A stretch of DNA of 64,000 nt from Pseudopithomyces maydicus (lineage: Eukaryota > Ascomycota > Dothideomycetes > Pleosporales > Didymosphaeriaceae): contig JANTUC010000005.1 of the NCBI GenBank assembly GCA_026873275.1, forward strand, positions 1,178,001 through 1,242,000, written 5' to 3'. This document shows positions 1 to 11,200 of the stretch, one piece after another (position 1 is the first letter of the stretch; each line of letters starts with the position of its first letter). Made by a program: the position numbers and the translations under genes. The notes under the pieces were generated by a model. That model had not been told where the DNA came from and did not search any database. It worked only from the letters and a program-made list of their open reading frames with translations.

Positions 1-1155
1 CTGCTGAAGCACTCCTCAAATTTGCGAATGACTGACTCTGGAGATTGGGGATAGGACTTTCTGCCCCCAAACGGTGGGCATTCGTCATGCGCATGTCTTT
101 CTTGAGTCCTTGACACATGTCCATCTCCAGGCCTGTATTCTTCGGGCACCTGCTTCTCAGCTTCAGGTATGATTCTCGGATTGCGGTCCCAAGGATGTGC
201 CCGCGCTCTGGCACAATCGTTGTTTATCATTTGCGTGCTCCCTTCGACCCTCGGTCTGTATTCCTCGGGTACGAGCACAATGCCTTGATTCCGAGCTTGC
301 AGGTCGTCCATAAGCGGCGACTTTCCCTTTGTGCGCTTGGCAATATTGTTGCTCTCCGCGTCGGAAGATGTCATTTCGCTAGTCGACGTACGTATGTGTG
401 TATATGTGTGTTTCGTGGTGATGTCGGAATGGGGCTCGCATTGGGAGCCGTACCCGCGGAATGTATGTAACAATTACATGATGAAAATTAGGTGCGACTT
501 AGCCGTGATGGTTGCTGCTGCGTGTTGTGGGGTGTCAAGGTAGCACGGCGTGCGACGTAAGATTGTAGATGGAGGAGGACAATGGGCACTGATAAAGTCC
601 GGGGCTGGAATGTCTCGCTTGGACAAGTTGACCTTGTCTTGTGTCGCATGTAGCGTCCTATTGGTATGCTTCGGGCCCGGGGACCCCGGTGCGGCGGCAC
701 CACCCGTACTGCAGTGTTTGGATGGTACTGCATGGGACTCACACCTTGCTTCTTCGCACATTCCGTAGTGGATGGCCCTTCTGGATATTTTGTTGAGCTG
801 GTCAGGTAAATCACGGTGATGATTGCTGGAGAGATGCATCATCTTGGATACGATGAGATCTGGTTGGGCGCTCAATGGAGTTTCACCTCGTTCTCGTTAT
901 CTGATCTGGTTAGATCAATTCACCATGATGCTGGAACAGCAGCTTTCCCAATAACACTGGCCGCCTACCGCGGCTTTGAAAAGTCCGCGGAGTATATGTG
1001 TGCACATAAATCGCGCTTAGATCCTCGCTACTTGTTTCGTTATCGTCGTGAATTATCGAAGTCTAACCTACTCAGCTCTTTTCAGTTCCAACATCTCCGA
1101 AACATTATACTTTCTTTATCCCAACCAATCGTTTTTGAATCCTGAAAAACTAACC
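1..1155. other. No gene recognised at left edge
   Basis: Only short overlapping open frames on both strands are present, none with a recognisable domain or convincing codon pattern. The last 150 bases probably include the promoter and leader of the WSC gene that starts at 1156. Confidence 0.4.
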
Positions 1156-1999
1156 ATGAAGATACACTGTCTATTTTTCTCATTTCCCATTCTTGGTGTT
1201 ATGGGCAGAGCGCCCTTTTACGACCACAAACTAGATCCGGGCATCGATATTACGGCGAAGGTAGTAAGCACATCCACACATGAGATCCACACTAACAAGC
1301 TCAAGACCGACCTCAATCTCGTTGACCAGGCTCCGTTCCACGTCGGCCTCCCCTTCTCCACGGCGAGAAATCTCTTCAAGCCCGTCACCTCCTGGCCCGT
1401 TACACCATCGAACCCGGCGAGGACGGCTCCACCCAACGCGTCGACAACCTCCCCTCCGGCTGGAGCTACCAAGACTGCTACGCCGACACGAACGGTCCAA
1501 CGCTGTATACTTATACTGACAATGGTATCGACTACCCTAGTGCGTACTACGAACAAGGCGACAACTCGAAACCGAATGGTGTATCCGCCGTGAACTGCAT
1601 CAACTACTGCGATGGGCAGGGATACCCCTATGCAGGTCTAGAGTACCACTATCAATGTTCCTGCGGTTATCGTCTCCGTCCCGGGAACAACCCAAGCACG
1701 GGTTGTACTATGAAGTGTTACGGCATTAATCCCCAGAACGAAACCTGCGGTGGGGGTAATAGGATGCAGATTTATTCCAAGGTGAGTTGGATTTTTGTTA
1801 AGATGTGCCTGCGTGCTTTGCTTGCGAAGGTGGGTTAGTTTTTCATTTGCATGAGATTTGACGTGAATATGTCACTTTACCTGTACAGATACCTACGCTG
1901 GTAGAGCTATTGGTACCCGGACGGTATGCTGGGATTGGTTCAAGGGCACTATTGAGTATGAGGATGGATGATCGTGTAGATGTGACAGACATATGCTAA
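1156..1999 (+). CDS. Small secreted WSC-domain protein (frame slip)
   Basis: The ATG at 1156 begins a hydrophobic signal-like N-terminus (MKIHCLFFSFPILGVMG). From about 1383 a second frame encodes a typical WSC module: a GWSYQDCYADT opening, then cysteine-bearing NCINYC, YQCSCGYRL and CGGGNRMQIYS blocks. WSC domains are fungal carbohydrate-binding modules found in cell-wall sensors and secreted enzymes. The two frames differ by one missing base; the C run at 1351-1354 is the natural place, and restoring one base gives one continuous frame. A GTGAGT donor at 1782 with an acceptor at 1888 would give a short last exon ending at 1999; without splicing the frame stops at 1838. No transmembrane segment follows the WSC module, so a secreted wall-binding protein is more likely than a sensor. 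The C-terminus is uncertain. Confidence 0.6.
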
Positions 2000-2332
2000 T
2001 TTAAATAATTCTGCACATGGGTTGACTTCTGCGGTTTTTTCCACTTGTCTATGTTATTTGCGTTATTCCGATACATCCTTTCTAAAACGCCTGCTATGTT
2101 TCGTTTGCATATGATTGATGTTGATGTGGTTCTGTTGACATGACTTACTCAGGTCATCACGAGGTGAATGAACAGACTGAATACTCTCTATAGTAGTCTT
2201 CTTCACGCTGAGGCTGTATGTGAGATTACATTACAATCAAAGTTCTCATTTGCATCTACTCCGCTGATAGACAATTTTTCCTAGACCATGAATTAAATCA
2301 ATAACATCATGCAGTGATTTCAGCATCTTTAT
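2000..2332. other. Intergenic, AT-rich, nothing recognised
   Basis: This lies between the 3' ends of the WSC gene (plus) and the DUF7580-like gene (minus). It is AT-rich convergent 3' sequence with no open frame of note. Confidence 0.5.
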
Positions 2333-4090
2333 TCATGGCCCGGAAGGTCTTCGCCCGGCCTGATCTTCCAACACTGAGACTACCCCTTCATAAAAATCTT
2401 CTTGTACTTTTTCGTTCCATGTCTTGGTAGCTTTTGCCAGATCAAGGCATCGGCCTACTGCGGACTGATACTGCGGCCCTAACTCGTCCTGAATGTTGCC
2501 GTTTGCTACAAGACGCGATGCAGTGACAAGGTTTGCGAACGTCCCAGCGCGTAGATCCTCTTGTGTCTGTAGTTTTTCTAGTGGTCCGAGGCACAGCTCT
2601 ACCATCGTGAAAGCCAATGTGAGCAATGTGTCGTCAAATATGGGAATTTCAGTGTGCCTAGCGGCAGTCTTTCCTGAGTCTAGCATCTGCTTTATGACGA
2701 ATGCTTCGTTGTACAACCGTCGCCCTTCACGTTTTAGGAACAATAAGCTGGTGTCGTTCCATCCTGGTTTTATCCAGGGAGAATGATAAAACTTCGCAAC
2801 TGCAGAGGAGACCATAGCGGCAAGAGTGAGTCGGTCCCACGGTGTAAGGGGTGGCACAGAGTCACCCGATCCCTCAAGAACCTGATGAAGGGATATGGTT
2901 GACCAATGGATCTTTTCTTGGTTGGAAGAATGCACTGTCTGGTGCAGCAAAAACTTTTGTCTGCCGTCGGTAACATGCCCAGGAACTGTGGCTCTCGCCT
3001 TGGACGGCGATGTGCAAATCATCTCGCACATATTTGAGATAGGCAAGTCTGATATAGTAGACTGTTTGGCCGGTATAGTCGATTGCGAAGTTGTGGTATC
3101 GACAGAAGACGTTGCTCCCGGCAAAAGCCCGGCTGGAGGGACGTTTGTCGAAGAAGAGGAGGAAGAAGAAATGAAGCGGACCCTTTTCCGTCCTGACGCA
3201 TCAGAATAGCTGCGTTTTTGTGCATTGTGTAGAGGTAAGACTTGACAGTGCACAGTTTTATTGCCGGACGATGACTCAACAGCCTCCAGGATCATCTCTT
3301 GCCAATGTGTCAATTCGTTCTTCGTTGTTTGAGTATCTGAAGTTCTCCCAGAAATCAAGATATGGAAATTAATTTCCTCGTTCAAGTTGTTATTCTTATC
3401 TGCCAATTGTGGATGTATACCAAGAAGTGCAGTGTGGGTGTCAGGAATTTTACAGTTACAACCGAACGACGCCTCGAGGGCATGAAAGACACTGGTGGCA
3501 TATTGACCTATCTTCTGTAAGCGTGAAGATGATCTCCTCCTCTTTCGAGGAGGCTCTAGCTCAACGCTTCTGTTGGTAAGTTTCTCCAAATGCCGATTAT
3601 GATGTTGAAGTAGTTTCGTCTGTGCGTCAAAGACAGACTTTCGTGTACTGAATCGTATACGCTTTAAGAAAGATCTCAAACCAGTGCTACCGGCCCATCG
3701 AGTTCTTCCTTGATCATCGAGATCCAATAACTTCATAACTTTCTGGATGATAGTATTCATGGAGTTCACCGAGTTGGTGAAGACCGTGTAGGAATGGTCA
3801 AGGCGCTGTTTAAGAGCCTCATTGAGGGCCAAATCTTGCCAGAGCCCGGAAGAAGTATTGTTAAGTAGTTCTTCGTATTGATCCGGAGCAACCAGGCCAT
3901 ACAGGACGTGCTCTAGAATGTCCCGAAAAATGAGGGACTCCGCGTCCAGGTCTTGTTTAATTCTGCCCAGCTCGACCTGATATCTTCGGACACGGCCAAA
4001 TGTATCTTTAACTTCAGTATAGTGTTCCATGGCTGAGATAATGAGTGAAAGCGAGCCGAAAACGACCCCAGCAATCTCGAAACCTGACAT
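2333..4090 (-). CDS. DUF7580-like fungal protein
   Basis: This is a single-exon frame of 585 residues starting at ATG 4090. The N-terminus (MSGFEIAGVVFGSLSLIIS, then a hydrophobic and coiled stretch) is typical of a large fungal family whose first 30 residues form one amphipathic helix. A basic, serine-rich linker (PPRKRRRSSS; SSSSSSS) sits in the middle. The C-terminal 200 residues (LTLAAMVSSAVAKFYHSPWI, NEAFVIKQMLD, FDDTLLTLAFTMVELCLGPL) match what I know as DUF7580, a kinase-like domain lacking obvious catalytic residues. The function is unknown; relatives are often discussed with fungal incompatibility and NLR-type signalling, which is inference here. It is divergent from the zinc-finger gene at 4481 with a 390-base shared promoter. 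Confidence 0.75.
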   Translation of the reverse strand: MSGFEIAGVVFGSLSLIISAMEHYTEVKDTFGRVRRYQVELGRIKQDLDAESLIFRDILEHVLYGLVAPDQYEELLNNTSSGLWQDLALNEALKQRLDHSYTVFTNSVNSMNTIIQKVMKLLDLDDQGRTRWAGSTGLRSFLKRIRFSTRKSVFDAQTKLLQHHNRHLEKLTNRSVELEPPRKRRRSSSRLQKIGQYATSVFHALEASFGCNCKIPDTHTALLGIHPQLADKNNNLNEEINFHILISGRTSDTQTTKNELTHWQEMILEAVESSSGNKTVHCQVLPLHNAQKRSYSDASGRKRVRFISSSSSSSTNVPPAGLLPGATSSVDTTTSQSTIPAKQSTISDLPISNMCEMICTSPSKARATVPGHVTDGRQKFLLHQTVHSSNQEKIHWSTISLHQVLEGSGDSVPPLTPWDRLTLAAMVSSAVAKFYHSPWIKPGWNDTSLLFLKREGRRLYNEAFVIKQMLDSGKTAARHTEIPIFDDTLLTLAFTMVELCLGPLEKLQTQEDLRAGTFANLVTASRLVANGNIQDELGPQYQSAVGRCLDLAKATKTWNEKVQEDFYEGVVSVLEDQAGRRPSGP

Positions 4091-4480
4091 GATAATGCTA
4101 CGTTTCTAATTCGTATAAGCTTTCTTGCTATATTTGCTTTTTGGTATACATATAATGATGTAACCTTCTTGGTGATGCACGATGTGGAGTGAAAGATTGA
4201 AGTCCAAAAGATGATCAGGCTGAGAAACTGCGGGGTCAACGAGCTGACAAGCTACAACGCCACACAGTTATCTCGGCTCTGCCACGTCACTTCTTATATC
4301 ATTTGTTGTATAGGATGCGGGGTTGCTGACATGCATTTCCCCTCAAATGCCCACTTTCGACCGGTGATGATTCCTCCAGCAGCCAGCTAAACTAGCTGTC
4401 GGAACAGCCTGCTATACAATACATTTATTAAAAGCAACATTGGGACAGCTAAAAGCAAGTATACCCTAGCTGAATTCAAT
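4091..4480. promoter_or_regulatory. Shared promoter of divergent pair
   Basis: These are 390 bases between the start codons of the DUF7580-like gene (minus) and the zinc-finger gene (plus). The sequence is AT-rich. I could not identify a strong operator motif, so the shared-promoter role is inferred from the head-to-head layout. Confidence 0.4.
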
Positions 4481-6092
4481 ATGTCTAATACAGAACATCG
4501 ATCACCGGTGGCTTTGATCACTCCAATCTTGGACAGGGTCAATAATTGCGCAGAAACATTCCGAAGAGCGATCTCGACTATCGCCGAGTGCAATTCATCG
4601 GAAAAAAACCAACAGTCATCTATTCCGACATTGATAGATGAGCTAAACGGACAATATGAACGTTTTCAATTGTGGTGCAGCAATGTGGGAGCGTACAAAC
4701 GAGGCCTAGACTCGCTAGACAATCAGCTGACAGAAAATTTCAAGTTGCAATTCAGGGTGCAGAAATACCTCGAGGATATCCAGAGAGGCCTTAGAGATAG
4801 TATGTGATCAATAGCTTCCAATCGTCAGCATTTCTGATACCAGGTTTTAGCTATTGATATCGTCAGTGGAAAGGTGACACCATGGGACGAATTTTCAGAC
4901 TCTTCTGAAGATGATGACTCTTCTCAAACTGGGAAAGAAGAAGAAACAGAGCTGAAGCAGTTGGTGAATTTTGTCAAGAATTCCATCAGTTGCTTGCTGC
5001 GGATATCGGCCATCATCCTAAATCCAGGACCTCATGACAGGTTCACTAGCGCGGATACAGTCGATCAATACTTCCACCAAAAATGGGATGAGCGCCATGT
5101 CAGCGAAAAATTTATGAACATACCGGAGTGGATGGTCATTAGACTTGGAAAAGCTAACACCTGGCGGCGTCAATTCTTAGAGAGTCGCAAAAGCTACGGC
5201 GGAAAAATCAAAAACCCACGATCTTTTTTCGACGACGGAACAACTGCTGTACAATCTCTTCCGCCAGAAATCAGACCGAGCGATCAGTTATTGTGTCCAG
5301 GAGACCCCGAACCCCGCGTTGCCAATGACATGGATGATGGGAACACGGTAACTTCTTATGCTGAGACCGTCACCAATGATAACCTCTTACTTGTTCCTAC
5401 TATGCCAGATCAGGCAAAAGGAGGATCACTCTTTGAGTGCTCGTTATGCTTCAGGATCATTGGCGGAATTCACAACAGGATGCAGTGGAAGTGAGTACCT
5501 TTCAAACTTTCTAAGGGGTATGTCGCTAATCTTTCTCAGGCGACATGTTTTTACTGATCTCCAACCATACATCTGCCTTTTCCCAGGCTGTTCGTCTGCT
5601 GATAAAACGTTTGCACGCAGGCATACTTGGATCAGACATGAAAATCGCATCCATAGAACAGGCTGGCGGTGCAGTATAGGATGCGATATTGATTTCCTAT
5701 CCAAGAAGGAAATCCACAGTCATTTCGCGGATTTTCATGACCTTACAGAGCTTCTAGAATTCCAAGTGGATGCTCTCAGTATACAAACTCAACTAGTCAC
5801 ACCTATGGCCCTTCCGTGTCCTTTGTGTCACGAAAAGAACAAAGGATTGCGATCGTACTACAAACATGTGTCGAGGCATCTGGAGCAGCTGGCTCTCTTT
5901 GTCGTTCCAAATGATATTCTCAATAGATCTTGTGAGGTTGAAGAAGAAGAAGAAGAAGAAGATGAAAAAGGTGGTTCCATCGATGAAGATATATTCAACA
6001 GGAGCGATAATCACGAGGGTGACTCTCAGGACGAGATCTTTGATGAAGACTTTTTCGAGACGACAGAGAGAACAATGGAAAGCCACCACTGA
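4481..6092 (+). CDS. C2H2-type zinc-finger protein (acuF-like fungal family)
   Basis: Exons are 4481-4799, 4851-5490 and 5540-6092; both introns (51 and 49 nt) have GT-AG ends and keep frame. The N-terminal 250 residues are helical and acidic. The region FECSLCFRIIGG, then RHVFTDLQPYICLFPGCSS, a Cys2His2 finger (WIRHENRIH), an incomplete finger (HSHFADFH) and CPLCHEKNKG..YKHVSRHLEQLALF form the hallmark zinc-finger block of a large fungal family often labelled oxidoreductase acuF-like. It is followed by an acidic Glu-rich tract from a GAA repeat at about 5941-5960. The visible frame stops at 6090, but coding-like sequence continues in another frame (next entry), so the true protein is probably longer. 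Function is unknown; nucleic-acid or protein binding is inferred. Confidence 0.75.
5941..5962 (+). repeat. GAA trinucleotide tract in coding exon
   Basis: A perfect run of GAA units inside the third exon of the zinc-finger gene encodes consecutive glutamates. It is a candidate for length variation between strains. Confidence 0.8.
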
Positions 6093-7342
6093 TTGTATAT
6101 CCTAAAGATGATACAACAAGTAGAGAAGAAAAGAAGAGTGAAAAAGATGAAAATAAGGGAGATACTAGCCAGGAAGAAGACCGCAAAGAAGACAATAGGG
6201 AGGATAAAAATAGTGAAGAGGAGTGGGCCCAGCTACAAAAGAGAGAAGATCTCCCGGGAAAGAAGCAAGACCAGCCGGAACAAAAAACAGCCCATTTAGT
6301 CAAAGAGTCGAGCTTAACAATGAATTATAATAGCACCACAGCTCCAAGTTCATCCGGTTCTAGTTCCTTCATTAGTACACAATGGATCTGGAGTTTGGAA
6401 CACCTCGATTACTATTATCCAATTCTCAGACCAGGTAATATGAGAATTGAAGTAATAAGGCCATGACTAATTTTGCGCAGATGGTACTGTAGAACGATAC
6501 AAATGGGCAAGAGAAGCCCTTCTACCTCCACAATCTCAATCATCTTACTCCTCTTCCCACCCCCGGAACCAAAATCCCTCCACCCCCCGATAGAAAATCC
6601 TTCATTTAGCAGTACACCACAGCCTGTTCATGCACAGTCGGACTCGACGTTCCAACTTCCACAGACGCAATCGCCACAAATCGGAGCGCCACGTGCACCA
6701 CCAGTGTATCCGCCGCAGATACATGTGCAACGAGAAAACACGAGCTCTTCTACAATGACTGCAGCCCAAGGTTACTACACTGGATCTGATGGTCAAAAAT
6801 ACCCCTTGTCTCAGCAGCCCTCACAGCCCTCACATTCTTCTACGGAGGACACGTAAAAAGGCAAACGCATACCGTAGGATGGTAAAAGTCTCAATTGGGT
6901 ACTTCGGTTCTGTGATACGAACGCATCTTGCATTACCTCTCTCATCTTAGATTTGTGCACATCGGAAGACTCTTCTTCCTTCCTCCCCTCAATACTGTCT
7001 AGGATTGGGAGGATATTGCTATCCCCACAGAAGCCGACCTTTGCTCTTAATCTTACCAATATCAACTCGAACCCATTATCCAGCGCCAAGATTTCCGCCT
7101 ACCTCTTCACCAGTGCTAAGAAATGGTAGTGTACATTGGATGGTAATAAACCCGCCTTCACGATCAGATCCAACTGGAGCATACCATCTTTGTACCAGAC
7201 CCATCACAGACGCTATGTAGAAATTGCGGTGGATGCAGAACCGCGTCTTAGGCAGATGGCGAATGCGAAATTTGCTATTACTTTTGCGGCGGTGGGTTTG
7301 ACGTTCTGTGCTAGGAGCGAACTTTATAGTGCTGGGTGAAAT
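6093..7342 (+). pseudogene. Displaced 3' part of the zinc-finger gene, broken frame
   Basis: Downstream of the stop, a frame shifted by one base reads as coding: a Pro/Ile stretch (PPLIVYPKDDTTS), a charged Lys/Glu region, then FISTQWIWSLEHLDYYYPIL, a Trp/Tyr block resembling C-terminal segments of related fungal proteins. A likely intron at 6435-6480 leads to DGTVERYKWAREALL. One missing base in the T run 6051-6055 joins it to the zinc-finger exon, and another in the C run 6583-6588 leads into a Pro/Gln-rich tail ending at 6856. The same frame then continues to 7342 with three stops (6854, 6884, about 7126), all TAA or TAG. Either the gene ends at 6856 and the rest is noise, or the tail is decayed. 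Confidence 0.4.
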
Positions 7343-8226
7343 CAGTGGATGGGGTGGATGATAATGTTGTGTGTGGGCTGGGAAGGGAAAGGGAAGGGGA
7401 AAGGGAAGGGGGATGAAGCTGTACTGGGCGGTTGGGTAAGTAGTAGAGCGTGGGTTTGTGTTGGTACGTACTACCCGGTATACGAGCAGAATAATAGGTT
7501 CATTGTTCCCTACGTTATTCCCCACTCCTACAATGTCGATTCTCAAGTAATGGTTCAAGTACACCTCGCACGCCTACCATGAAAATATACCCACACAGAA
7601 CCCCACTTCCACTACCCCCACTCCCTCCACACTCACTCACAACCTGCAAACACAAAACCACATAACTTTCAATCATACAATTCTCGTATATAATATAATA
7701 CACACGCACGCACGCACCATGCATCCTCCCAACGATGCATCCGCCCTCCTCTTCCACTACCCATATACACACAGTCACCGCCTCATCCACCCACCCATCA
7801 ATCAAACACTCAACCACCCCTATGCAAGCACTCATAAAAAGCTCATCTCCTCCAAACCGGGAAAACTCATAAAATGCCGCACACACGCATGCAAATTATC
7901 CACCCAAACCAAACCACCTCATGCCCTTGGACACCCCCTCCACCCATAAGGAAAGAAAAAATTGAGGATCCGGGTATACCTCCCCAAATATAAAATACGA
8001 AAAGAGAAGGGATATGAGAGATCCGAGGGAGATGAATTGACGATGAAGAAGAAGAAAACATCAAGTTTTGCGGATACACAGCCAGACAGCCAGACAGACG
8101 GAGAGAGAAAGAGAGAGAGTAGAGCGCTAAATTCATCCCCAAACCAAACACATGCGGGTGAAACTCCGGAATTTTTGCTTTTCTCATATCACCAACCAAG
8201 CCATATTAGGGTAAAGTTTCACAGTA
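7343..8226. other. Intergenic region between zinc-finger tail and SNT1
   Basis: I see no convincing gene. It contains a G-rich tract at 7384-7412, a short CGCA repeat near 7704-7718 and purine-rich repeats (GACAGCCA and GAGA units) at about 8084-8118. The right part is probably the 3' untranslated region of SNT1 (minus). Confidence 0.5.
7384..7412 (+). repeat. G-tract repeat, potential quadruplex
   Basis: Five runs of three or more G separated by AA or AAA occur in under 30 bases, which fits the usual G-quadruplex pattern. Confidence 0.6.
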
Positions 8227-11200
8227 TTACCGACGCCACTCTCCTCCATGCTGTCTCGGAACCGCATTCGCCCAGTCCATACCCCCAGGCCCTTGCTGCT
8301 GCGGCGGGCCAGGCGTCCCTCGCTGCTCCGGTGGGGGCCCTTGCGGCGGACCTCGTACCATCATCCTCTCTCGCTGCATCTGCGCGTCTCGTTCCCTTAG
8401 CTCGTGGAACTCTCGCTCGCGACGCTCACGATCTCTGTGACCTGCGAAGTAGTCTTCTCTTTGCGCCTGTTCCTCCCGCAGGCGGTCGTTCTCACGAGCA
8501 AACGGGTCTCTGAAGCGTTCTTCGGCACGAGGATGACCGCCGTAGAGTGTGTGGCTATCACCTAGAGACGAGCGGGGAGGATGTTGAAGTGGCGGCGGAC
8601 CATGGTCAGATCGGGAGAGTGGGGTATGCGAGCGTTGTGGTCCACCGAAAGGCCTGTCTTGCTGTGGAGGCTGATAACGAGGATCCTGGTGCGAGGGAGG
8701 TGGGCCTACGGAACGTGACATCATTGGCTCACGTTCGCGTAGTAGGGCATCAGCGCGATGCTGGATCTCTCGACTCATGTCACGATCTCCAGTGCGTGGA
8801 TCAAAGTCATGGTGCACATCGCGTGGATCTCGTCGGAATTGATCGGCCATGCTAGGCCCGCGCGAATGCTGTGGTCCAGAGTGCTGCTCGTTAGGGGTCT
8901 GTGGGTTCGAATACGCCATATTCCCGTTGTGGACCTGGGAGTGTTCGTTGCGGCTGTGCACATCTCTCTGACCGCCCACATGGCTAGTGTGAAGGTGAGG
9001 GCTGGGTCGCATGCCCACGGGCCCGGAAGACTGTGGGCCATTGGGCGGATCTACTTGTGCATAGGGGTTAGGTTGAAGAATTTGTGAAGAGACGGTTGGT
9101 GCTTGCGCAAGATGTGAAGCAGTCGGGGCATTCATACCGTGTCGTGACTGCTGTCCGGGTGGTCCACTTAAACTCGGAGTACGGGAGTGCATATGTGGTG
9201 AGTTGGAGAACGCAAGGGGCGGTGGCGAGGGATTATGGCGGGGTTGATTGTGCTGCGCCAAGAGGGAGCGGTGATTGCCCAAGAAAGCTGTCCTGTCCGC
9301 GTAATTAGGCTGAGAGATGCCTGCACGTGGAGAGTTGGTAGAAGGCGCTTGTGGTGCCTGACTATGGCCAGGATACTGTCTCTGCCAATCGTCACGTTGG
9401 GGGCGTCCTGCAGATGCTTGTTCCCGCGTCAAATCTACAACTTGCCTTACTGGCACTTGTGCCATTCCAGGTTGTTGCTGTGCATATGGAACACGGCCGT
9501 ATGTTGTCTGCGTAGGTGCTTCGACATAAGGATCACGTCGTTGAAGCGGAGGCTGCGAAACTGGAGGAGGCGCAATCGGGTTCTGTTGTTGCGGAGTTGG
9601 AGTGTGCGACGGAACATTTTGCTCGATAGGCTTCTTCTTCTTCGGCTCCTCTGGCTGGTCGTCGTTGAGCAGTGACATCAGGTTCGACTTCCTTGGCTCT
9701 GGAGTGGGCTTAGGAACGCTGGGAGCGCTGGGAGCTGAAACTGGCGGCGGCTGCACTGATGGCATGTATGGGTGATGTGCCTGCATATGCATAGGTGGTT
9801 GGGATTGCGCCTGTAGATGCGAAACAGAATGTTGCCTAGACTCTTCCTTGATAGGGGTAGCAGCATGGGTAACACGGGGAGGCATGTGTTGCGCTGGTGA
9901 CATGGAAACCGGGGGCGGTACCGCAGTCTCAATCAAAGATGATTGATGACGATGCTGATACGGTAGAGACCGATTTTCTGGCGATCCAGCACCTGTTCCA
10001 GGACGGCTCGGCACTGCACCAGACCCGAAAGGTCTCCCATGATGTACTTCCCCTGACATGTGGCGAGCATGCTGGGGCTGGTATCGGTCCTGCTGTGATT
10101 CCGGTCTCGGCGGTTCACGCTCTTGAAAAGAGGGGCGGAACAACGACGGTTGAGCATGCATTTGCGTTTGGCCGTGGCTCTGAACGCTTCGGGAGCTCGG
10201 AGGTAAACTAGAGGATTGCGAGGGTGGACGATGCTCCATGCCTCGCTGTGGCTCATCGGAAAAGAATCCCGCGCGGGGGCCAGGGCGGCGCGAATCTAGT
10301 TGTGGCAAGTGGTGCACAGGTGGACGGACAGTATGCGTAGGGGGGATTGCTGCGGCTGCGGAATTGAGACAAGTGACGAGTCCTGCATCGTATACGGTGT
10401 CCCTGGTACCATTGGCTTTGGTTGGGGCGTTTGTCCCATACTGGGAAATCTCGAACCGGACGGTACACTAGGGGGCGATCCCTTGGAGACGCCCATAGGG
10501 TAGCCAGGCTGCGCTTCAGGGGTCGGTGCAAGCGTCCGAGGGGCAGCGACTTGAGTGCTTTCATAACGTCTTTTCGGAGCCGGAGTAGGAATTGGAGGCA
10601 GTCCTAGGTCAACACCCCTATTGCGTCTCTCATCAGCCTCTTCTGCTGCTTTCTCGAGGTCTTTCGCGCCGCCCTCTACAAGTCGGAGATATTGATTCTT
10701 CACCATTGTTTGAGTTTTAGTGCCCATGTGGGTCGCGATTGCCGCCCAGTCCGTGCCAAAGTGCGCAACATTTTTCTGAAAGTCGGTTTGTTCAGTGACG
10801 GACCAGTAACTGGAAGGACCAGGCCTGGCACTTGAGGGCTGTAATCTGGGCCTGTCTGTCATTCCAATGATCGGGTGGTACTGAGGTTCCGCTTGTAGCA
10901 TCATTGGCTCTTCTTGGATGCCGGGCTGTATCGGCAAAGGCATCTCCCCTGCTTTGGCGAACTCGTCCTCCATCTTGACACCCAACGTCTTGCGGTCGAC
11001 TTTGACAGGTGACCCAGCTGGCGCAGCAGCTATAGGTTGCGCTTTGGTCTTTCGCCCGCCTTTTTCCTTTGTAGCCTTACCACGCCGACCAGCTTTCTCT
11101 TGTGTTCCATCCGTGTCTGTTTGTCTACGCACACGTCCCGAAGCTGGTGTCGATGTTGCTGTGTCCAAATCCGTTTCCGCGCCGAATGTAGGTGCCGCTG

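Noticed and set aside
474..875. 133-residue minus-strand frame at the left edge
   Set aside because: No domain, no signal peptide, overlapping frames on both strands, and a His/Pro/Thr mixture typical of chance translation.
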